Positions 42,718 to 50,813 of a stretch of 64,000 bases of DNA are shown one piece after another (the first letter of the stretch is position 1; each line of letters begins with the position of its first letter). The DNA comes from Burkholderiaceae bacterium (GTDB lineage: Bacteria; Pseudomonadota; Gammaproteobacteria; Burkholderiales; Burkholderiaceae_C): the NCBI GenBank assembly GCA_026125795.1, contig JAHCKM010000001.1, positions 1,426,001-1,490,000 on the forward strand, read 5' to 3'. The position numbers and the translations under genes were made by a program. A model generated the notes under the pieces. It saw nothing but the letters and a program-made list of their open reading frames with translations, made no database searches and was not told where the DNA came from.

Positions 42718-43422
42718 GTGTCAAGTCACGGCGGCGCAACAACCACACTCTGGGGGCAGACGTCCTGGCCGTACACCAGTGCGGACACCGTTATCTCGGC
42801 CGGGCAAAGCGTCGACGTGTTCATTGGGTGGGAGAGCACCGACACGATTTCGTCTGTCACCGATGACGCCGGGCAGACCTACACGCACGTCGTCACGCTG
42901 CAGAACCCTGGTGGCCCCAGCGGCGCGATCTATCGCAAGGTCAACCACCCTGGCGGCGCTGCTGTAAACGTTTCGGTCTCCGGCTCTGGTGGCGCCGGGC
43001 CGTCTTACGGCGGCGTGACTGTGATGCCGATGAACGGTGGTGGCGGTGGCGACGATGGCACACCTACATCGGCACAAGGCGAAGCCGCTGCTTCATTCTC
43101 GTGCGGTGACATCACGACCACTGCTGTCGGGTATGTCGTGCAGTTTTTGGTCGGCTATCAAGCAACCACTGGCGTGGTGGCCGGTGGAACGCCGACATTC
43201 ACGCGCGACACAGCGAGCGAGGCAAACAACGGCGGGACGCAAACCTCGTTTGTGCAGTACCTGCTGTCGGGCTCGGCGCAGACCGTGTCGCCGGCGGCGT
43301 CGTGGGGGGCCATCGGATCGCAGTACGTATTCATGGCCGCTGCATTCAAGGACAGCGGCGGCGGCGGCGGTGGCGGTCAGCCCCCGCGTTCGATGAACCA
43401 GTACAGCCACAGGAGGGCGTGA
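42718..43422 (+). CDS. Beta-rich, Gly-rich phage protein (234 aa)
   Basis: Starts with GTG 42718, 3 bp after the previous stop. A beta-sandwich-like sequence (TVISAGQSVDVFIGWESTDT followed by ISSVTDDAGQTYTHVV) with poly-Gly segments (MNGGGGGDDG and DSGGGGGGGQ). It resembles the repetitive surface proteins near phage tails but no family is recognised. Ends overlapping the next ATG by one base, with AGGAGG just before. Lower GC than typical here. Confidence 0.55.
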   Translation: MSSHGGATTTLWGQTSWPYTSADTVISAGQSVDVFIGWESTDTISSVTDDAGQTYTHVVTLQNPGGPSGAIYRKVNHPGGAAVNVSVSGSGGAGPSYGGVTVMPMNGGGGGDDGTPTSAQGEAAASFSCGDITTTAVGYVVQFLVGYQATTGVVAGGTPTFTRDTASEANNGGTQTSFVQYLLSGSAQTVSPAASWGAIGSQYVFMAAAFKDSGGGGGGGQPPRSMNQYSHRRA

Positions 43423-44042
43423 TGCGCCTACTCAAGCAAAACACGGCCTTCACCTTCCGCATCGGCCCGTTCGTCGATGCAACGGACGGCGTGACGGCAG
43501 AGACGGCCCTGTCGATCGCGCAGGCCGACATGCAGATCAGCAAGAACGGCGGCGCCTTCGCGCAAACGAGTGCGGCCCCGACGACGACGCACGACGCCGA
43601 TGGCTGGTATCAGTGCCCGCTGACGGCAACCGACACCAACACGCTCGGCCCGCTGACCGTGCAGATCGTCATGGCCGGGGCGCTGCCGGTGTGGGAACAC
43701 TTCATGGTGGTGCCGGCGAACGTCTATGACTCGCTGGTCGCCGGGACGGATCGCCTCGCGATCAAGAGCGGAATTCGCAAGAACCAGGCGCTCGCCAACT
43801 TTCCGTTCCTGATGACGGACTCGACCAACCACAACCCGGCCACCGGGCTCACGGTCACGGCCACGCGCAGCATCGACGGCGCGGCGTTCGGTGCGGGAAC
43901 GATCGCCAACATGACCGAGGTGGCCAACGGCGTGTACCAGTGTGATCTGGGTGCCGGGGACCTGAATGGCGACACCATCGCGCTGCGCTTCACGGCAACC
44001 GGTGCCGATGACCTGATCGTCACGTTGATCACCGAGCCCTGA
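43422..44042 (+). CDS. Two-domain Ig-like phage protein (206 aa)
   Basis: A strong ribosome site (AGGAGG). Two similar beta domains in tandem: residues about 1-105 contain GWYQCPLTATDTN, and about 115-206 contain GVYQCDLGAGDLN, so the domains share a G-x-YQC-x-L motif. This type of protein is common in phage tail regions, where Ig-like domains probably bind cell-surface sugars. No enzyme motif. Lower GC than the genes after 45 kb. Confidence 0.6.
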   Translation: MRLLKQNTAFTFRIGPFVDATDGVTAETALSIAQADMQISKNGGAFAQTSAAPTTTHDADGWYQCPLTATDTNTLGPLTVQIVMAGALPVWEHFMVVPANVYDSLVAGTDRLAIKSGIRKNQALANFPFLMTDSTNHNPATGLTVTATRSIDGAAFGAGTIANMTEVANGVYQCDLGAGDLNGDTIALRFTATGADDLIVTLITEP

Positions 44043-44046
44043 CGCC

Positions 44047-45168
44047 GTGGCCATGTTCCGCATCGTCGTCGCGCGTGGCGCTGCGATCGCGTGGCGGCAG
44101 AGCGAGTTCGTTCCGGCCGGCACCGGCACAGCCAGGCCGCGCAGACGCTTCGAGATCCGCACCAGTCGCGGCCGGGCGATGGCGTGGAATACGCGGATCG
44201 ACGGAGCTGTCGATCTCGCCGGCGCGGCTGCGGCCCAGGCCAGCGCGTCAGCGGCGCTTGAGCTCCTGAAAGGCTTGGCTGGCGCGGCCGCGGCGGTGGC
44301 CAGCGTCAGCGGCGAAGTGAGCAAGACTGTTGCGCTCGGCGCAAACGCGGCCGGCTCGGCGGCAGCGCAGGCCGAGTTGGCCAAGGCGGTGCAGCTCGCC
44401 GTGGCCGCCGCGGCGCAGGCCTCGGGTAACGGCGCGCTGGCGCTCAGCGTGCTGCTCAACGGCGCGGCCACCGCGGTGGGCTCGGCAACTGGCGCGCTCA
44501 GCACAAACGGCACGGTCGACCTGGCCGGTGCGGCTGCGGGCGAGGCCTCGGCCACTGCCGCACTGTCGCTCTCGGTGAACCTGCTGGCCACCGCGCTCGG
44601 CCAGGGCGCAGCCGGCGGCGCGCTGCAGCTCGCGGTGCCGCTCGACGGCGCCGCGGTGGCGGTGGCCGGCGCCGGCGGAGCACTCGCGCTCTCCATCGCG
44701 CTGGCGGGCGCGGCGCTTGGCCAGGCGAGCGCGGGCGCATCGTTCAACACGGTGGTGTCGCTCGGTGGCAGCGCGGCCGCGGCGGCCGGCGTGTCCGGCA
44801 CGCTGGCGCTCACGGTGCCGCTGGATGCCGATGCGCTGGCCATCGCCGCGGCCGGCGGCGGCCTGGTGCTCACGGTGCAGCTCGGCGGCGCAGGGGCCGC
44901 GCAAGGGGCCGCCGGCGCCGCGGCGGTGCTGGGCAAGCCGCTGACCGGGGCAGCGCTCGGCCAGGCGCTGGCCAGCGGCGCGTTCAGCACCGCCATCACG
45001 CTGGCCGGCGCGGCCGGCGGCCAGGCGCAACTCGTGGGCCAGCTCGCCGGCTTCGCCAACGGCGCGTCCACCGACCGCGCGTGGACCGCGCGGCCGCCGG
45101 CGCGGCGCTGGCAGGCGCCGCCGGTGCCGCGGCGCTGGATCGTCGATCAACCGAGAGCCATGCAATGA
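44047..45168 (+). CDS. Ala-rich tandem-repeat phage protein (20-residue repeat)
   Basis: A 373-residue protein begun by GTG 44047 (ATG 44053 also possible). After a basic 55-residue head it consists of about 12 tandem repeats of exactly or nearly 20 residues with the pattern A-x-A-x-A-x-A-x-GAL-x-L-x-V-x-L-x-GA, for example AVAVAGAGGALALSIALAGA. The regular alternation of small and hydrophobic residues suggests a beta-solenoid or fibrous rod. A basic Trp/Arg/Pro tail ends it. The same 20-residue unit is found inside the tail protein L at 61937. Overlaps the next gene by ATGA. Confidence 0.65.
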   Translation: MAMFRIVVARGAAIAWRQSEFVPAGTGTARPRRRFEIRTSRGRAMAWNTRIDGAVDLAGAAAAQASASAALELLKGLAGAAAAVASVSGEVSKTVALGANAAGSAAAQAELAKAVQLAVAAAAQASGNGALALSVLLNGAATAVGSATGALSTNGTVDLAGAAAGEASATAALSLSVNLLATALGQGAAGGALQLAVPLDGAAVAVAGAGGALALSIALAGAALGQASAGASFNTVVSLGGSAAAAAGVSGTLALTVPLDADALAIAAAGGGLVLTVQLGGAGAAQGAAGAAAVLGKPLTGAALGQALASGAFSTAITLAGAAGGQAQLVGQLAGFANGASTDRAWTARPPARRWQAPPVPRRWIVDQPRAMQ

Positions 45169-45482
45169 GACTGCCCAACAAGCACCCGCAGGAGGTGAAG
45201 CTGGTGGTGCTGCCGTTCGGCGGCGAGATCGAGCCCGGCGTCACGATCCTGAGCTACCAGGTGCTGGCGATCACCGTGACGCAGGGCACCGACGCCACGC
45301 CGGACAACGTGCGCGACGGCGACGGCCTGATCGACAACCTGGCGCTCAAGGTCTACCAGCGCGTGAAGGCCGGCGTGAACGGCTGCGACTACCTGTTCGA
45401 CACGCTGGCCACCGACTCCAGCGGACTGAAGCACGCCATCCAGTTCACGCTGCCCGTGCGCTCGCTGATCGCACCGACCTGA
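45165..45482 (+). CDS. Small phage tail-region protein (105 aa)
   Basis: A beta-type protein with VTQGTDATPDNVRDGDGLID followed by NLALKVYQRVKAGVNGCDYL and ending QFTLPVRSLI. This is a common small phage protein, usually found in tail or fibre regions and often annotated as hypothetical. ATGA overlap with the repeat protein. Predicted virion component, inferred from context. Confidence 0.55.
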   Translation: MRLPNKHPQEVKLVVLPFGGEIEPGVTILSYQVLAITVTQGTDATPDNVRDGDGLIDNLALKVYQRVKAGVNGCDYLFDTLATDSSGLKHAIQFTLPVRSLIAPT

Positions 45483-45492
45483 GTTCAAGCCA

Positions 45493-45834
45493 ATGGACAT
45501 CATCAGAGACTTCCGCGACGTGCTGACGTTGATCAACCTGCTGGCCACCGGGGTGCTCGCGCTCTTGCTGTGGCTGCGCAAGCCAGGCGTGGACGCCATG
45601 CGCCAAGTGCGCGCGCACGCCGTGCAGCAGGCCGAGCTGCACCAGGAGCACCAGAACCGCCTGACCAAGCTCGAGGCGCACGTGAGCCACATGCCCACCG
45701 ACGAGGAACTCAAGGAGCTGGAGGGTACGGTGAAGGCGATCAACGAGCGCACGCGCGGCCTGGCCGAGGCGGTGTCCACGATCCGCGCCACGCTCGGGCG
45801 TATCGAGAACTTTCTGCTGAGCCACAAGCCATGA
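45493..45834 (+). CDS. DUF2730 protein (Mu gp25-like)
   Basis: A 113-residue protein: one N-terminal membrane segment (VLTLINLLATGVLALLLWLR) followed by a coiled coil (KLEAHVSHMPTDEELKELEG and TVKAINERTRGLAEAVSTIR). Matches the DUF2730 family at the start of Mu-like structural regions. Coupled by ATGA to the gp26-like gene. The role is unknown, perhaps in lysis or membrane association. Confidence 0.8.
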   Translation: MDIIRDFRDVLTLINLLATGVLALLLWLRKPGVDAMRQVRAHAVQQAELHQEHQNRLTKLEAHVSHMPTDEELKELEGTVKAINERTRGLAEAVSTIRATLGRIENFLLSHKP

Positions 45835-46127
45835 GCTTCGACGACTACCTCACCGAAGACCGGCGCCTCGTGCTGCTGCGCGGCCTGGCCGCGAGCGTGC
45901 AGTACCGCGCTAATGCGTTCCTGCTCGGCCGCTACGCGGCGGCGGTGGGCCACACCGTGAGCGCCGACCGCCTGGCGGCGGATCTGGCTTGGCTGGCCGA
46001 GCAAGGGCTGGTCACACTGGCCAAGGCCGAGGGCGTGACGGTGGCCACGCTCACCGTGCGCGGGCTCGACGTGGCCGAGGGCCGCGCGCGCGTGCCCGGC
46101 GTGCAGCAGCCGCAACCAGGAGCTTGA
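45831..46127 (+). CDS. Mu gp26-like winged-helix protein
   Basis: A 98-residue protein with a helix-turn-helix and wing (RYAAAVGHTVSADRLAADLA followed by WLAEQGLVTLAKAEGVTVAT) that fits the VpaChn25/gp26-like winged-helix proteins of Mu-type phages. Position between gp25-like and gp27-like supports this. Possibly a regulator of late genes; role unproven. Confidence 0.75.
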   Translation: MSFDDYLTEDRRLVLLRGLAASVQYRANAFLLGRYAAAVGHTVSADRLAADLAWLAEQGLVTLAKAEGVTVATLTVRGLDVAEGRARVPGVQQPQPGA

Positions 46128-46129
46128 GC

Positions 46130-46723
46130 GTGGGACCGCGCAGCAAGATCGCGCAGTTGCCCGAGGAGATCCGCGCCTGGCTGCACAAGGCCATCGTGGA
46201 GCGCGGCTTCGGCGACATCGTGGCGCTGACCGAGGAACTCAACGCGCTGTGCAAACAAGGCGGCGTGGCGATCAGCATCGGCAAGAGCGCGGTGGGCGAG
46301 GAGAGCAAGAAGGTCAAGCGCGCGCAGGAGGCGATCCGTGCCACCACCGAGGCCGCCAAGCTCATTGCCGAATCCAGCCGCGACGACAGCGACAGCCGCA
46401 GCGAGGCCGCGATCGCGCTGGTGCAGTCGCAGGTGTTCGATCTCCTGCTCGAGCTGCGCGAGGCCGACGACGAGGCGGACCCGGTGGAGCGCATGAAGGT
46501 GATGACCAAGGTGGCCAAGAGCCTGAGCGAGATGAGCCGGGCTCGGGTCAACCAGGCCAAGTGGCGCACCGAGGTGGAGGGCCGCGCCAAGGCCGCCGCC
46601 GACAAGGTGGCCAAGCTGGCCAAGAAGGGCGGCATGGACGCCGGCACCGTGGCCGAGATCCGCGCCTCGATCCTCGGCATCGTCAAACGTGAGCCGGCGC
46701 AGCCGGCGGAAGGAACTGCATGA
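46130..46723 (+). CDS. DUF3486 protein (Mu gp27-like, small terminase)
   Basis: A 197-residue protein begun by GTG 46130 with AGGAG upstream. SKIAQLPEEIRAWLHKAIVE and FGDIVALTEELNALCKQGGV match the DUF3486/gp27 family N-terminal DNA-binding part; the rest is helical. In Mu-type phages this protein is thought to be the small terminase that recognises the phage end for headful packaging. Stop overlaps the membrane protein gene. Confidence 0.85.
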   Translation: MGPRSKIAQLPEEIRAWLHKAIVERGFGDIVALTEELNALCKQGGVAISIGKSAVGEESKKVKRAQEAIRATTEAAKLIAESSRDDSDSRSEAAIALVQSQVFDLLLELREADDEADPVERMKVMTKVAKSLSEMSRARVNQAKWRTEVEGRAKAAADKVAKLAKKGGMDAGTVAEIRASILGIVKREPAQPAEGTA

Positions 46724-46971
46724 GCCCGTCCAAAATCCTGCAGGCGCTGCTCGGCCTGGTGATCGCCATCGGCTTCTTCGTGGTCACCTACGTGCTGCTG
46801 GTGCGGGTGATCCCGCCCGAGAACAAGGACCTGGTGCTGATCCTGATCGGCCAGCTCAGCGGCGCGTTCCTCGCGGTGGTGGGCTTCGCCTTCGGCTCGA
46901 GCGCCGGCAGCCAGCGCAAGGACGAGCTGGGCGTGCTGCCGCCCAAGCTGCGCGACCCGACCAAGGCATGA
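46720..46971 (+). CDS. Two-span membrane protein, holin-like (83 aa)
   Basis: Two membrane segments, ALLGLVIAIGFFVVTYVLLV and LVLILIGQLSGAFLAVVGFA, with a charged tail containing GSSAGSQRKDEL. Size and topology fit a class-II-like holin that would release the lysin encoded at 62877. It sits between small and large terminase genes, coupled by ATGA at both ends. A holin role is inferred. Confidence 0.65.
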   Translation: MSPSKILQALLGLVIAIGFFVVTYVLLVRVIPPENKDLVLILIGQLSGAFLAVVGFAFGSSAGSQRKDELGVLPPKLRDPTKA

Positions 46972-48584
46972 GCGACAACCCGCTGCTGATCGGCCCGGGC
47001 CCGGCGGCGGAAGCGCCGCCGCCCGCACTGCTGCCGTACCAGCAGGAGTGGATCGCCGACGACGCGCAGCTCAAGGTGTGCGAGAAGAGCCGGCGCACCG
47101 GCTTCACCTGGGCCGAGGCGGCCGACGACGTGCTGATCGCCGCGGCCGAGGGCGGCTCCAACGTGTTCTACATCTCGGCCACCCAGGACATGGCGCGCGA
47201 GTACATCGAGGCCTGCGCCATGTGGGCGCGTTCGTACGACTTTGCCGCGCTGCAGCTCAGCGAGGGCCTGTACGACGACGGCGCCGACGTGGCCGACCCA
47301 GGCAAGCGGTTCATCAAGACCTACGAGCTGAACTTCCCGAAGAGCGGGCGGCGCATCGTGGCGCTCAGCAGCCGGCCCACCAACCTGCGCGGCAAGCAGG
47401 GCGTGATCGTGATCGACGAGGCCGCCTTCGCGCCCGAGCTGGCGGGCCTGCTGAAGGCGGCGATGGCGATGCTGCTGTGGGGCGACAAGGTGCGCATCAT
47501 CAGCACGCACGACGGCGTGGAGAACCCGTTCAACGCGCTGATCCAGGAGATCCGCGCCGGCAAGCGCGGCAAGGCCACGGTGCATCGGGTGGACTTCGCG
47601 CGCGCGGTGCGCGAAGGGCTGTTCCATCGCGTGTGCCTGCGCCGCGGCAAGGCGTGGAGCCAGGAGGCCGAGGACGAATGGGTGGCCAGCGCGCGCGCCT
47701 TCTACGGCGACGACGCGGCCGAGGAGCTGGACTGCGTCCCGAGCCAGAGCGCGGGCGCGTACCTGAGCCTGGCGCTGATCGAGCAGCGCATGACGACCAC
47801 GCCGCCGCCGGAGGGCCCGGTGATCGTGCGCGGCAAGTGGGACGACGCGTTCGCGTATCTGCCGGAGGACGTGCGCGCGCACGCGATCCGTGGCTGGTGC
47901 GAGGAGGAGCTGAGCTCCCACCTGGCCGCGCTGCCGAAGGACCGCCGCCATGCCTTCGGCCAGGATTTCGCACGCAACCGCGACCAGAGCGTGATCACGG
48001 TGACGCAGCAGGACCCGATGCTGATCGAGCGCGTGAAGCTGGTGGTGGAGCTGGCCAACTGCCCGTTCAGCTCGCAGCAGCAGATTCTGGAGTTCATCAT
48101 CGATCGGCTGCCGCGCTTTGCCGGCGGCGCGATGGACGCCACCGGCAACGGCGCGGCGCTGGCCGAGGCCGCGGCGCAGAAGTACGGTGTGCTGATGGTC
48201 GAGCAGGTGAAGCTCAACGACGGCTTCTACCTGGCGCACATGCCCAAGCTCAAGGCCGGGCTGCAGGACGGCACGCTCACCGACATCCCGCGCGACGAGC
48301 TGCTGCGCGACGACCTGCGCGCCATCAAGCTGATCAAGGGCGTGCCCAAGGTGCCGCAGGCGGACACGCAGAGCGCCGCGGCCAAGGCCGCCGCGGCCGA
48401 GAGCGGCGTCAAGCTGCGCCGGCACGGCGACTTTGCGATCGCGCTGTTCCTGGCCAAGTACGCGTTCGTGCGCGAGGCCGGCGAGATCGCCTGGACCCCG
48501 GCGCCGGCGTCGACTTCCGGCTGGGACGAGGCCGACGACGACGCGGCGGCCGAACTCGGCCTGATCCGAAAAAGGGGGTGGTGA
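46968..48584 (+). CDS. Terminase large subunit (Mu gp28-like)
   Basis: A 538-residue DNA-packaging motor. The N-terminal ATPase has LKVCEKSRRTGFTWAEA (P-loop region) and VIVIDEAAFAPE (Walker B). The C-terminal nuclease has HAFGQDFARNRDQSVI with a metal-binding Asp, and GAMDATGNG. Matches the gp28 family used by Mu-like phages for headful packaging. Start in an ATGA overlap with the holin-like gene. It is followed by a 156-bp non-coding gap before the portal. Confidence 0.9.
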   Translation: MSDNPLLIGPGPAAEAPPPALLPYQQEWIADDAQLKVCEKSRRTGFTWAEAADDVLIAAAEGGSNVFYISATQDMAREYIEACAMWARSYDFAALQLSEGLYDDGADVADPGKRFIKTYELNFPKSGRRIVALSSRPTNLRGKQGVIVIDEAAFAPELAGLLKAAMAMLLWGDKVRIISTHDGVENPFNALIQEIRAGKRGKATVHRVDFARAVREGLFHRVCLRRGKAWSQEAEDEWVASARAFYGDDAAEELDCVPSQSAGAYLSLALIEQRMTTTPPPEGPVIVRGKWDDAFAYLPEDVRAHAIRGWCEEELSSHLAALPKDRRHAFGQDFARNRDQSVITVTQQDPMLIERVKLVVELANCPFSSQQQILEFIIDRLPRFAGGAMDATGNGAALAEAAAQKYGVLMVEQVKLNDGFYLAHMPKLKAGLQDGTLTDIPRDELLRDDLRAIKLIKGVPKVPQADTQSAAAKAAAAESGVKLRRHGDFAIALFLAKYAFVREAGEIAWTPAPASTSGWDEADDDAAAELGLIRKRGW

Positions 48585-48740
48585 ATGGCCGCCCGCCGAA
48601 CCCCTTGCCGGCCTGGGACAGTTTTGGGACGTCCCAATCGAGCGCTGTTGGCCGATCGAGGCCGGGGGGCTATCGCGTAGCCACCCGCGCCCGATCGGCG
48701 CTCCTGGGCCGTTCTGTGCCTTTCCGCTGAAAGCCCCCCC
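48585..48740. promoter_or_regulatory. Structured 156-bp gap before portal gene
   Basis: Contains a perfect 14-bp dyad TTGGGACGTCCCAA at 48624-48637, and a nested hairpin: outer arms GCCGATCG (48651-48658) and CGATCGGC (48692-48699), inner arms GGCTA (48668-48672) and TAGCC (48678-48682). Gaps are rare in this operon. It is a candidate late promoter/activator site or a transcript leader for the portal gene. No ORF is seen in it. Confidence 0.45.
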
Positions 48741-50426
48741 ATGCCCCGCCTCATCGACCCCAACACCGGCCAGGCGATCGACACGCTGGCGATCCGCGAG
48801 CCGCAGACCGCGCACGTGCGCCACCTGGAGCGCGAGTTCGAGCTGCACCCGGCGCGCGGGCTCACGCCCGAGCGGCTGGCGCGCATCCTGCAAGACGCCG
48901 AGGTCGGCAGCCTGACCGACCAGCTCGACCTGGCCGACGACATGGAGGAGCGGGACGCGCACCTCTACGCGGAGCTGTCCAAGCGGCGCGGCGCCATCAC
49001 CGGGCTGGACTGGCAGCTCGAGGAGCCCGAGGGCGCGAGCGCGGCCGAGAAGGACTGGACGGCGCGCATCAAGGAGTGGCTGGGCGCGATCGACGCGCAC
49101 GCCAACGGCGTGGCCGGCGGGCTGGGCCTGGTGCTGGCCACGATGACCGACGCCATGCTCAAGGGCTTTGCGCCCCAGGAAATGGTGTGGGCGCCGCAGG
49201 AGGGCGTGCTGCTGCCGCGCATCACCGCGCAGCCGCAGCGCTGGTTCACGGTGAGCGCGGACCGGCGGCGATTTCTGCTGCGCAGCGCCACGCGCAGCTC
49301 GGTGAGCGCGGGCACGGCGGTGAGCGGCGAGGAGCTGAAGCCGCTGTCGTGGCTGCTGCACGTGCACCCGGCGCGCAACGGCTACGTGGCGCGCATGAGC
49401 CTGCTGCGCGTGCTGGTGTGGCCGTACCTGTTCAAGAACTACAGCACGCGCGACCTGGCCGAGTTTCTGGAGATCTACGGTCTGCCGCTGCGCGTGGGCA
49501 AGTACCCCAGCGGCGCCAGCGACACCGAGAAGCGCGCGCTGCTGGCCGCGGTGACGCAGATCGGCCACAACGCGGCGGGCATCATTCCGCAGAGCATGGC
49601 GCTGGAGTTCGAGGCCGCGGCGGCGGGCACCGACGTGCCGTTCGCCACCATGATGCGCTACATGGACGCGGCCGAGAGCAAGGCCATCCTGGGCCAGACG
49701 CTCACGGCCAGCGAGGGCGAGCACGGCACGCAGGCGCTCGGCAACGTGCACAACGAGGTGCGGATGGACATCCGCAACGCCGACGCGCGGCTGATCGAGG
49801 AGACGCTGCACCGGCAGCTCATCCAGCCGCTGGCGCTGCTGAACATCCCGGGCGTGGACATCAAGCGGCTGCCGCGCGTGTGCCTGGACACCAGCGAGCC
49901 CGAGGACCTGCAGGCCTACGCGGACAACCTGCCCAAGCTCGCGGCCGCGGGGCTCAAGATCCCGGTGAAGTGGGCGCAGGACAAGCTGCGCATCCCGGAG
50001 CCCGAAGGCGACGAACCGGTCCTGAGCGGGCCGGAACCGGTGGTACCGCAGGCGGGCGAGGAATTGCAGCTTGGCGCTGCAAAACCGCCGGCAAAGATGA
50101 TGCACGACAAGATGCCGGCCAAGGAGGCGCTGGCCGCCGAGCTGCCCGGTACCGACCCGCGCGACGCACTGGATGACCTGGTCGACGAGGCGCTGGCCGA
50201 CTGGCGCCCGCTGATGGCGCCGCTGGTGTCGCCGCTTGTCGATGCGATGCGCCAGGCCGCCGCCAACGGCGAGACGCTGGAGGCGTTCGCCGCGCGGCTG
50301 CCGGAACTGGTGGAGCGGCTCGACGGCAAGCCGCTCGCCGAGCAGCTGGCGCGCGCCGCGTTCGTTGCGCGCCTGGCCGGCGAGGCGCAACTCGATCTGG
50401 ACCCACCACAGGAGGACGACCAATGA
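48741..50426 (+). CDS. Portal protein (DUF935, Mu gp29-like)
   Basis: A 561-residue DUF935 portal, the dodecameric ring through which DNA enters the head. Characteristic segments are LADDMEERDAHLYAELSKRR, ITGLDWQLEEPE, SLLRVLVWPYLFKNYSTRDL and AEFLEIYGLPLRVGKYP. The C-terminal 130 residues are helical with an acidic linker. No classic ribosome site is visible before ATG 48741 (a C-rich leader). Overlaps the next gene by ATGA. Confidence 0.92.
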   Translation: MPRLIDPNTGQAIDTLAIREPQTAHVRHLEREFELHPARGLTPERLARILQDAEVGSLTDQLDLADDMEERDAHLYAELSKRRGAITGLDWQLEEPEGASAAEKDWTARIKEWLGAIDAHANGVAGGLGLVLATMTDAMLKGFAPQEMVWAPQEGVLLPRITAQPQRWFTVSADRRRFLLRSATRSSVSAGTAVSGEELKPLSWLLHVHPARNGYVARMSLLRVLVWPYLFKNYSTRDLAEFLEIYGLPLRVGKYPSGASDTEKRALLAAVTQIGHNAAGIIPQSMALEFEAAAAGTDVPFATMMRYMDAAESKAILGQTLTASEGEHGTQALGNVHNEVRMDIRNADARLIEETLHRQLIQPLALLNIPGVDIKRLPRVCLDTSEPEDLQAYADNLPKLAAAGLKIPVKWAQDKLRIPEPEGDEPVLSGPEPVVPQAGEELQLGAAKPPAKMMHDKMPAKEALAAELPGTDPRDALDDLVDEALADWRPLMAPLVSPLVDAMRQAAANGETLEAFAARLPELVERLDGKPLAEQLARAAFVARLAGEAQLDLDPPQEDDQ

Positions 50427-50728
50427 TCCCGACCCAGGGAAGGATGGTGCGCGTGCTCGGCGTGATGAGCAACGGCAGCGACGAGCAGGCCGCGGTGATC
50501 ACGCGCGCCTGGAGCAGCCGCGACACGCGCGACGGCGCGATCGCGGTGAACTTGACGGTGTTGCCCGACATGGGCATGCCGCTGCTGTACAGCTCGGTGA
50601 TGCTGTTCGACAACCGCGACCTGGCGATGGCCTGGCTCGGCGAGCAGCCGCATCGGCGCGGCGCCATCGTGGCGTTCTGGCCCGAGACGCAGCCCGTGGC
50701 CGCGGCGCCGGCCGTGCGCGCGGCCTGA
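50423..50728 (+). CDS. Small phage protein between portal and F (101 aa)
   Basis: A mixed alpha/beta protein: MVRVLGVMSNGSDEQAAVIT, then AVNLTVLPDMGMPLLYSSVM and LFDNRDLAMAWLGEQ. No family recognised. ATGA overlap with the portal. It is followed directly by a leader repeat copy, which separates it from gene F. Confidence 0.6.
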   Translation: MIPTQGRMVRVLGVMSNGSDEQAAVITRAWSSRDTRDGAIAVNLTVLPDMGMPLLYSSVMLFDNRDLAMAWLGEQPHRRGAIVAFWPETQPVAAAPAVRAA

Positions 50729-50734
50729 AACAGC

Positions 50735-50813
50735 ATGGCCCCCACGCTCACTTCGCTCGCTGCCCCCCGAGGGGGCGCAGTCGGCTTGGGGCGGCCCGGC
50801 GCCGCCTGACCAG
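50735..50813 (+). repeat. Leader repeat copy D (prophage, upstream of F)
   Basis: Sense orientation to gene F. Core CCCACGCTCACTTCGCTCGC, first hairpin CCCCC-GA-GGGGG, second hairpin CAGTCGGC / GCCGCCTG (50778-50785 with 50801-50808, one mismatch) with a 15-nt loop containing GGCGGC. A 24-codon frame from ATG 50735 (peptide begins MAPTLTSLAAPRGGA) ends at TGA 50807-50809, four bases before the F ATG. It begins six bases after the stop of the previous gene, so it fills the whole intergenic gap. Confidence 0.85.

Noticed and set aside
46788-50423. 1211-codon open frame on the minus strand across terminase and portal
   Set aside because: Antisense shadow of GC-rich genes: composition is His/Arg/Gln/Leu-rich without domains, and the plus strand carries clear terminase and DUF935 proteins.
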